The position numbers were made by a program, and so were the translations under genes. From positions 3,169 to 29,023 of the forward strand of contig JBBBWG010030754.1 in the NCBI GenBank assembly GCA_037176905.1: DNA of 25,855 nt, written 5' to 3'. Positions 20,137-25,855 of this stretch are shown here, piece after piece. Within the stretch, counting starts at the first letter, position 1, and the number at the start of each line of letters is the position of its first letter. Source of the stretch: Azolla pinnata (Eukaryota; Streptophyta; Polypodiopsida; Salviniales; Salviniaceae). The notes under the pieces are model-generated. The model was not told the origin of the DNA. It did no database searches and saw only the letters and a program-made list of their open reading frames with translations.

Positions 20137-22335
20137 TTAGGGTGCCATGACTCCATTGATTGTGTATGACAGTGATTCAGACCAATCTTTTTTGAAGAGC
20201 AGCTTCTGGAGGGTGTCCATAATGTTATAGTCGGGATCAAGCCGACGTTGCCAACCCTCAAGCACCATGATCGTTACCATGACCGTACAAACATCACCAT
20301 CTATATTGACTCTATGTTTTCTCACTTGCTCTAAGAGGTCTTGCATACACTCTCCAGGGTGGATCGGGTCGGCCTCTCTAGAGCCCCAAAAAGTAAAAGA
20401 AGTCTCAAGCTCTTTTATAAAAGCACCTGGATTTGGGCAAGATTGGTTACTTGTAAAGGAAAGAGCACATTCAGCTGCTGTTTTCCCATCTCGCAGAGCC
20501 ACTGCTTTGAAAAACTCGAGAAGGTTCCTACGATCCTTTTGTGAGAGCTCTGCAGTGAGACCCACATCCAAAAACACAAGATGTGGGCGAGACCTCGACG
20601 TCTCTGTTCCAGAACGATTTCCTTTTCTTTTGCTCTGCAGCCGCACTAAGATGTTACCCGGGTGCATATCAGCATGGATGAAGTTATCTACCAAGAGCAT
20701 CTTCAAGAACGTGTGCGTCCCGAGATGCGCAAGCATCCGGCTATTGTTGGAGCCCTTTTCTGAAAGCTCGATGAATTGCGAAACGCTGTCTCCTTGTTCG
20801 TAGGTTTCCACGAGCACGGCTGGGTGAACTAGAGGATAGAGCGGCCGAGGGAACGAGACGTCTCTCCAATTCCTAAAGTTGTACAAGAATCGGCTCAAGT
20901 GGGCAGCTTCTCGAGCGAGATCAACTTGCGTAAGCATGAAAACAGCAAACTGCCTCACACTCTCATCAAGCCTTAACCAGCTCAGCCCTGGGGTCAAAGT
21001 GGACAGATTTGCTATCCAGTTCATTATCACGAAATCTCGACGAATCACATCACTCACACCAGGATGCCGAACCTTCACAGCCACCTCGATCGGCCTTGGT
21101 TTTCCACGCAAAGACCCGCTATACTTCAAAGTTGCCTTATGCACTTGTGCTATGCTACCTGATGCCACAGGTTTCTCTTCAAAGTACTCAAAGATCTCGT
21201 TCAGCTTCTTCCCAAAGGCTTGCTCGACTGTCTTTACCGAGTAAGCAAACTTATGTGCCGGTGCATTTGTGTGCAGCTTTGTGAGCTCGCGGCAGAGGTC
21301 TCTAGGGAACAGATCAGGTCTGGTTGCAGCCCATTGGCCCCATTTGATGAATGCTGCGCCGGCGAGTTCTAAAGTGTATCGAACAAGCCTTAGCCACACT
21401 TTCCTATACCTTTGGTTGAAGGCATCGGCCATGGGAGCAGTTACGACGACTGGCGTGAACAGCAAGATGAGGAATACCAACCTCAGTATAAGGTTTCCAA
21501 GCTCTAGCATTGCGAAGAGGCTCGAGAAGAGAGAATTCGATGATGATGATGATGATAACGGTGTAGCGGCCGAAGAAGCGGATCCTCCACCTTGGGCTTC
21601 AGCAGCTAAAGGGTGGTTCACACTGCCCCCCAGAAGGAGCGTCGCGATGCCTATGGGAAGGTGCGATCTCGCACATGCGAGGCTAACCGCTCGTACAACT
21701 AATCCGATCGAGGTTCGGGACGGAATCCTTGCCTTAACTTTCCTCCATACATTCTTCCACGAAACCAAACCCTTGATTCTCCTTGCGAACCCGCCATCAT
21801 ATCTCACGTTTACCGAAGAAGTGTGGAACCCATGCCTCGAATGCGAGACGATGCTTCTGGATACATCCTTCAAAGGCCTGATACCACCGTATGGAACGGC
21901 GCCTCTCGACAAGATCGCACCTTTCGATGAGCAAGCGGCGGTAGATAAGGTCGTCCCTCGAGACCGAACCATACCATGGAAAACATGGATGCACTGCTTC
22001 CATCCCGAGGTGGACGCGACCCCCAACCCTATCTGTGCCTGAGGCTTGACGGCGTTACCGACGCCTTTCAAAGCACTGAATCCGCTGGAACCGGAGGAAC
22101 ATGCACGTCCCGCTTCGTTCCCGAGCTTCTCGAGCCATTTCAAGGCGCGCTTCGACGAATGATACGGGCGGAGGCATCGGAGGAGGCAGACGCCGGGCGA
22201 ATCCAGCGGACGGGGCGCTCCCCGGGTTCCAGATCCACGGAGATTCTTGCTCACAGACGACGACCGGGAGCCGTCGGCGACGGAGAAAGAAAGCCCGAGC
22301 CTCCTATGGAGGCCAAGAATCCGTGTCACGCACAT
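20137..22335 (-). CDS. ABC1/ADCK-family (UbiB-like) atypical kinase, ADCK2-like, probably mitochondrial
   Basis: Family role: UbiB/ADCK proteins are atypical kinases or ATPases linked to coenzyme Q and lipid metabolism in mitochondria and plastids. This is a single-exon frame of 732 aa. Motifs: KxGQ as 'FIKWGQWAATRPD' (K331-Q334), the Ala-rich loop equivalent 'VASGSIAQVH' (390-399), invariant Lys421 in 'EVAVKVRHPG', catalytic 'HADMHPGN' (554-561, Asp556), and metal-binding 'DVG' (590-592). A hydrophobic segment at about 277-301 is a likely membrane helix before the domain. The C-terminus 'SLSYTINGVMAP' matches the Arabidopsis At1g61640-type proteins from memory, so the end is intact. The Arg/Ser-rich N-terminus (MCVTRILGLHRRLGL...) looks like a mitochondrial presequence, and residues ~20-260 are low-complexity and poorly conserved. 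The start is the first ATG of the frame. A poly-Ser run near 261-266 is encoded by a TCA/TCG repeat. Confidence 0.93.
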   Translation of the reverse strand: MCVTRILGLHRRLGLSFSVADGSRSSSVSKNLRGSGTRGAPRPLDSPGVCLLRCLRPYHSSKRALKWLEKLGNEAGRACSSGSSGFSALKGVGNAVKPQAQIGLGVASTSGWKQCIHVFHGMVRSRGTTLSTAACSSKGAILSRGAVPYGGIRPLKDVSRSIVSHSRHGFHTSSVNVRYDGGFARRIKGLVSWKNVWRKVKARIPSRTSIGLVVRAVSLACARSHLPIGIATLLLGGSVNHPLAAEAQGGGSASSAATPLSSSSSSNSLFSSLFAMLELGNLILRLVFLILLFTPVVVTAPMADAFNQRYRKVWLRLVRYTLELAGAAFIKWGQWAATRPDLFPRDLCRELTKLHTNAPAHKFAYSVKTVEQAFGKKLNEIFEYFEEKPVASGSIAQVHKATLKYSGSLRGKPRPIEVAVKVRHPGVSDVIRRDFVIMNWIANLSTLTPGLSWLRLDESVRQFAVFMLTQVDLAREAAHLSRFLYNFRNWRDVSFPRPLYPLVHPAVLVETYEQGDSVSQFIELSEKGSNNSRMLAHLGTHTFLKMLLVDNFIHADMHPGNILVRLQSKRKGNRSGTETSRSRPHLVFLDVGLTAELSQKDRRNLLEFFKAVALRDGKTAAECALSFTSNQSCPNPGAFIKELETSFTFWGSREADPIHPGECMQDLLEQVRKHRVNIDGDVCTVMVTIMVLEGWQRRLDPDYNIMDTLQKLLFKKDWSESLSYTINGVMAP

Positions 22336-22426
22336 AGCGAAGGAGCATACCTGTGTTGTTGCGGATGGCTTGGAGGGAGCGGATCGTCGGGGGAGGGGGA
22401 CGGAGGGAGAGATGGAAGGGAAGGGG

Positions 22427-22456
22427 TCACCTCCGCTGCAGCTTCTCCATCGCCAT
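22427..22456 (-). promoter_or_regulatory. Short upstream ORF before the ABC1-like kinase
   Basis: Nine codons plus stop (MAMEKLQRR) start in a strong CGCCATGGCG context, about 120 nt upstream of the kinase ATG and probably in its leader. A second ATG is two codons in. The segment CGGAG|GTGACC also resembles a splice donor, so it could instead be a short first exon. Confidence 0.35.
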
Positions 22457-22487
22457 GGCGTCTTCTGTCGGTCGGTCTGATGTCTGA

Positions 22488-22533
22488 CGAAGAAGAAGAA
22501 GGAAGAAGAAGAAGAAGAAGAAGAAGAAGAAGA
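22488..22533. repeat. (GAA)n / (TTC)n tract
   Basis: An almost pure GAA repeat on the + strand, so a TTC/CT-rich tract on the sense strand of the kinase gene, about 150-200 bp upstream of its ATG. Such tracts are typical of plant 5' leaders and core promoters. Confidence 0.9.
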
Positions 22534-22765
22534 AAAAAGCAGCTGCTTTTTTGTTCCTGTTCTGTCTGCGTTTAACTTCGTTTTTCTAAAGTCATTTCTC
22601 TAAGGTTAGGTTTTACGAAGGTCAATGTGTCCGGTTTCACACCTTCCGGACACTTGTTGTCCGCTCTGACTCGAGAGAAAGGTCTGATTCGGGAGAGATC
22701 CAAAAGACAGAGAGAGAGAGAGAGAGAGATCCTGAAGAGTCGATCGAGTTTCTCGGTTTTTCGGT

Positions 22766-22790
22766 CGATCGATCGGCAACCGATCGATCG
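22766..22790. repeat. Perfect 11-bp inverted repeat, CGATCGATCGG arms
   Basis: Arms 22766-22776 and 22780-22790 are exact reverse complements around a CAA spacer. The arms themselves are made of GATC repeats, so a chance origin in a GATC-rich stretch is possible. It could form a hairpin. Confidence 0.85.
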
Positions 22791-22846
22791 TGTTAGGACA
22801 AGTCCGAAGCGCTTTTGCAGCACCGCGCGCCCCCGTTCTTGTTGTC

Positions 22847-22945
22847 CGGCTCTGATTCGGATTGAGTTAAAGTGTTTGCGAATCCAGAACGTAGATCGGC
22901 TCTGATTCGAATCGAGTCGAAGCGTTTGCAAATCCAAACCGCTGT
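22847..22945. repeat. ~50-bp imperfect direct repeat
   Basis: Units start at 22847 and 22897 with CGGCTCTGATTCG and continue through a GAGT..AAG/AAGCGTTTGC.AATCCA block. A related fragment (CCGCTCTGACTCG) occurs near 22660. Confidence 0.8.
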
Positions 22946-23037
22946 TACTGTTGATCGTGCGCGTCGGGCGGCTTAATAAATAGTTGCACGTGTGCGATTC
23001 CATAGTGGAAGCAAGTGTGCAGATGCAGCACACTGCT

Positions 23038-23162
23038 TCCAACAAGAGAGAGAGATATCGTATAAGCAATTAACTTTAATCTTCTTACTTAAGCGGTACG
23101 TCTATCCAACAAGAGAGAGAGAGAATCGTATAAGTAATTAACTTTAATCTTCTTACTTAAGA
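23038..23162. repeat. ~67-bp direct repeat
   Basis: Units start at 23038 and 23105 with TCCAACAAGAGAGAGA, then share 'ATCGTATAAG.AATTAACT' and 'TTTAATCTTCTTACTTAAG'. They differ in GA-repeat length and in the last bases. Confidence 0.9.
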
Positions 23163-23607
23163 AAGCGTCGATCGTCCTTGGGACTGATCAGAGCTTCAGA
23201 GACGATTACATTGGACAACATCCTTTAAATGATACACGATCCTAATCACCCCAACCCAAATTTTTCGCTAACGATGCAATCGAGTGGCAAACGAACCGAT
23301 CCGAAGACTTGGCAAATGGCTCCACGATCGCTCAAATGTTAAACCACCGCCTCGTCCACTATGGGGCCGAACAACTGCGATAGAGCAAGCAGGCATGTGG
23401 TCCTTGTGTCCAATATCGTTCAAACCGAATCGTTGAAACACATGGAGGCGAGATAGAATTTTTGACGACGAGAGATGGTCCAGAGACAGAGACAGACACA
23501 GACAACCAGGTAGGGCAGACAACAACGCAACCGGAATTTCAGATGCATTATCATGATCTAGCCGATCGATTGAGCGACATGCTAGCTACTCCACACCACT
23601 GCACGCT

Positions 23608-25833
23608 TCATTCAAGCAGCGGCGGAGGATCTGTGACGTAAACCTGGCACTTGATCACGACCGATCCGATCCTGAACCCCGGCATGACGGTGAACGCAAC
23701 CAGCTTGCGCCGACTGCCATCGTGCTCACACTTGTCGCCGATGCTTCTCCCTTCGCGATCGTAGTCGGCATCGCTGCCCTCAGTACCTGCCACCGCCGCA
23801 AGCTCTTCATGCCTTCCTCCTGGAATCTGCACGATGCTCTCCATGTAGCGTGCAGAGAACCACGCGCCCTTGTCGACTCCGAATATGCGCACACCGTTGT
23901 CGACCTTTCTAGCCTCGTCGTGGTCATCTGGCTCCGCAGCGGAGAACACGAGCTTGTGAAGAGCCCACACGGCGAGGGCGAGGTTTAGAAAGCTCCGGTA
24001 GAATCGGGTCTTCGGATGGGCGCAGTGCTCCAGGATTCGTCGCCTGTGGTCGTCCAACTGGCCGAAGAATGACTCCTCCATCCTGGGGTGGACCACATGG
24101 AGGAACCTTTGCATGCAATACCTGGAGAAGCTGCTCTGTGGGTCTGATACGACCGTATTATCATGCTCGCTCTGGGACCGATGATCATCGGAACCCGACA
24201 CGGCCATGGCCATGGCTAGCTCTGCATTCTCGAGGCGGCCACCAGGCCCCGTGCCCATCGTCGCGATCCTCATCAATGGCATCAACTCCCGGAGCTCTTC
24301 GCGGAACTCGGCTCGTCCCCTTCTCCTCCTCCTCTTCTCCTGTTCCATCTCGTGACCATCCCTGTTCACACGATCGTGCACGCCCATCCGCCCATCCGAT
24401 GCAGGGAGATCGAATCCCTCGCTCTCGAACCCATCGAGCATCGCATGGTTCACGTACGACTCGAAGGCGAACTTCCTGTGCCTCTCGTGGCCGTACTCCA
24501 CTCTCGACCCGACGCACACGTCCGACGCAGCTTCCAAGTCCCACCCCGCTTTCTTCATGTGCGACATCATCAGCTTCGCGAAGCTCTTCGACGCTCCCGA
24601 TGCACGTAGGACCATGTACTCTAGCAATTGGGGCACCATCGACGAGTCGGGACGATCCGCATCTGGGCTCCAGTGCTCCTCCGTCGTCGTCGTGGGCTCA
24701 GCATCATCCTCGCCTTCGACATCACGATCCCATCGTCGTAACCGACGATCCGTCTCCGTGCTTCGAGTTCGATCCTCCACTTTGTTCGATCGATGATGAC
24801 GACGATGGTGATGGGTGCTCGAATGCTCCATCTCTCTGCTTCGAGTTCGATCCTCCGCATTGTTCGATCGATGATGGGCGCTCGAATGCTCCGTCTCCGT
24901 GCTCCGAGCTCGTTCCTCCGCATTGTTCGACCGATGATGGGTGCTCGAATGCTTACGGATATGGTTGTCACGGCCATGGACATGGACATGTGGAGCAATG
25001 CCGCCGCCACCATATCGATATTCTAGATCGCTCGATCTTGTCGATACCGCGGGTGGATCAGCATGCCCATGATTGCTGCTAGGGTTAGGGTTAGGGTTAG
25101 GGTTAGGGTTAGGGTTAGGGCTGGGCTTAGAGATGGGTCTGATGGGGGTACCAGGGCTTTGCGGCTCGCTACGGCTAGGGCTACCACGTTTAGTATGAGC
25201 GAATGGATTGGTGCTGGAGCGATGATTAGGGTTTGTAGATTCCGGTTTAGGGCGAGGATCAGGGCCACTGGTGTGATTTGGGTGATTAGGGCAGATAGGT
25301 TTTGGTACTTCAGAGCTAGGGTTAGGGTTAGGGTTAGGGTTAGGGTCAGGATTGTACAGGTTTGGGCGGAACCCTAAGAGGAGCTTGTGCAGCTGAGACA
25401 TGTTGGTGCTGTAGGTGGTGTTGAGGAGGCGGGAAAGGCGCGTGAGCTCATGCACCATGGCCCTGTCTGCTCGCTTCATCCTCTTCAATTTCTTCCTCTG
25501 ATCATGGCCATGGTCATGCTCACCATCGCCGCCACCATCTTCATCATCATCATCATCATCATCACCACCGCCATGGCGAGCTGCAGAGAAGGCAGCGGCG
25601 GAGGCGTAATGGAGGAGGCAGGCCTGGATGTGGCCGTAGGATGCCTTGAGCGCGCACACAGTCGATTCCATGCCTTGCTTGAGGTCGTCCATGGCCACGG
25701 CGACCTTGCTGATGCCCTCCACGAGGGCTTCCATCTCCGGGCGATGCTCCCCAACGCCTTCCATGCCGTCTGTCCTCTGCATCAGCATCAGCATCAGCAT
25801 CGCACGGGGATCTGCGTCGATCCTTCCATACAT
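23608..25833 (-). CDS. GIL1/IRKI-family protein (DUF641), with expanded disordered middle
   Basis: Family role: Arabidopsis GIL1 is needed for light to suppress hypocotyl gravitropism, and IRKI binds the receptor kinase IRK. This is a single-exon 741-aa frame; the ATG is the first after an in-frame TGA 19-21 bases upstream. The N-terminal DUF641-like part spans about residues 34-75 and 117-155 ('MEALVEGISKVAVAMDDLKQ', 'RADRAMVHELTRLSRLL'), split by a poly-Asp/Gly insert. Residues ~160-395 are disordered: two Asn-Pro runs (161-172, 238-252) and three His/Ser-rich 21-25-residue repeats (296-362). The conserved C-terminus starts at 'KSFAKLMMSHMKKAGWDLEA' (416-435) and includes 'FSRYCMQRFLHVVHPRMEES', 'HPKTRFYRSFLNLALAVWAL', 'FSARYMESIV' and 'VMPGFRIGSVVIKCQVYV' to the end. 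It is longer than the usual ~400-600 aa, mostly through the middle. I cannot say which of GIL1 or IRKI it matches better. Confidence 0.9.
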   Translation of the reverse strand: MYGRIDADPRAMLMLMLMQRTDGMEGVGEHRPEMEALVEGISKVAVAMDDLKQGMESTVCALKASYGHIQACLLHYASAAAFSAARHGGGDDDDDDDEDGGGDGEHDHGHDQRKKLKRMKRADRAMVHELTRLSRLLNTTYSTNMSQLHKLLLGFRPNLYNPDPNPNPNPNPSSEVPKPICPNHPNHTSGPDPRPKPESTNPNHRSSTNPFAHTKRGSPSRSEPQSPGTPIRPISKPSPNPNPNPNPNPNPSSNHGHADPPAVSTRSSDLEYRYGGGGIAPHVHVHGRDNHIRKHSSTHHRSNNAEERARSTETEHSSAHHRSNNAEDRTRSREMEHSSTHHHRRHHRSNKVEDRTRSTETDRRLRRWDRDVEGEDDAEPTTTTEEHWSPDADRPDSSMVPQLLEYMVLRASGASKSFAKLMMSHMKKAGWDLEAASDVCVGSRVEYGHERHRKFAFESYVNHAMLDGFESEGFDLPASDGRMGVHDRVNRDGHEMEQEKRRRRRGRAEFREELRELMPLMRIATMGTGPGGRLENAELAMAMAVSGSDDHRSQSEHDNTVVSDPQSSFSRYCMQRFLHVVHPRMEESFFGQLDDHRRRILEHCAHPKTRFYRSFLNLALAVWALHKLVFSAAEPDDHDEARKVDNGVRIFGVDKGAWFSARYMESIVQIPGGRHEELAAVAGTEGSDADYDREGRSIGDKCEHDGSRRKLVAFTVMPGFRIGSVVIKCQVYVTDPPPLLE
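24748..24948 (-). repeat. Coding tandem repeat, 63-bp unit (21 residues) x3
   Basis: It encodes three units opening HSSTHHRSNNAEERARSTET-like text, with the third lengthened by a His/Arg insert. The 63-bp period is a multiple of three, so the reading frame is kept. Confidence 0.9.
25080..25120 (+). repeat. Telomere-like (TTAGGG)6 array inside the coding exon
   Basis: AGGG followed by six perfect TTAGGG units. On the coding strand it reads AACCCT repeats, giving an (Asn-Pro)n run at residues 238-252. The unit is the six-base human-type repeat, not the seven-base TTTAGGG usual in plants. Confidence 0.95.
25317..25345 (+). repeat. Second telomere-like (TTAGGG)4 array in the same exon
   Basis: AGGG plus four perfect TTAGGG units, encoding the Asn-Pro run near residues 163-172. 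Single TTAGGG or TTTAGGG remnants occur between the two arrays (near 25226, 25246 and 25285), suggesting one decayed larger array. Confidence 0.93.
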
Positions 25834-25855
25834 ACCATCAATGCATCGTCGTCAT

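Larger units (their letters stand above)
22534..23607. other. Repeat-rich spacer between the kinase and GIL1/IRKI-like genes
   Basis: About 1.07 kb without a convincing gene. It holds an (AG)n tract (22709-22729), an inverted repeat (22766-22790), a ~50-bp direct repeat (22847-22945) and a ~67-bp direct repeat (23038-23162). The right end should contain the 3' UTR of the GIL1/IRKI-like gene. A 165-codon minus-strand frame (22572-23069) is composed largely of these repeats and is not called. Confidence 0.55.

Noticed and set aside
20267-22042. Several + strand ORFs of 121-257 codons opposite the kinase
   Set aside because: All are shadows of the conserved ABC1 frame.
22572-23069. 165-codon minus-strand ORF in the spacer
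   Set aside because: Its translation is mostly the local GA-tract and ~50-bp direct repeats, without family motifs.
24069-25082. 337-codon + strand ORF opposite the GIL1/IRKI-like gene
   Set aside because: It arises from the GC-rich, repeat-rich complementary strand; the minus frame carries clear family motifs.
25080-25345. True chromosome end
   Set aside because: The TTAGGG arrays are short and sit inside an intact conserved coding frame.

Overview
This window is nuclear DNA from a land plant. The evidence is a PLS-class pentatricopeptide (PPR) gene, a NARROW LEAF1-type trypsin-like gene, a GIL1/IRKI (DUF641) gene, GT-AG introns, telo-box motifs (AAACCCTA) in upstream regions, and a 100-N scaffold gap. 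The PPR wording (repeated 'SWGAL.AGY', 'LLKAC' and 'MYAK.G') resembles fern PPR proteins most, so I suspect a fern with fairly compact genes. That placement is inference from memory and was not tested.

Layout. 1-858: 3' flank without a supportable gene. 859-3146 (-): PPR gene with a short first coding exon. 3147-3806: upstream region with telo-boxes. 3807-10237 (-): complete 14-exon spinster-like MFS transporter, rebuilt exon by exon to 471 codons plus stop, with every junction in phase. 10238-13077: divergent intergenic region with a degenerate ~50-bp minisatellite, a (CTC)n tract, a G-quadruplex motif, a 100-N gap and a probable 5'-UTR intron. 13078-16306 (+): complete five-exon NAL1-like protein of 548 aa. 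16307-20136: convergent intergenic region with two large imperfect tandem duplications and two weak ORF candidates. 20137-22335 (-): intronless mitochondrial-type ABC1/ADCK kinase-like protein of 732 aa. 22336-23607: repeat-rich spacer. 23608-25833 (-): intronless 741-aa GIL1/IRKI-like protein whose disordered middle is built from codon-phase repeats, including two TTAGGG (human-type telomere) arrays.

The five genes have unrelated roles: organellar RNA processing, lipid transport, proteolysis in organ growth, mitochondrial lipid/quinone-related kinase, and light/gravity signalling. I see no operon-like or cluster logic. I did not find a clear undescribed biological system. The more unusual signals are the hidden PPR start exon, the frame-preserving TTAGGG arrays in an exon, and the high density of local tandem duplications (34-274 bp).
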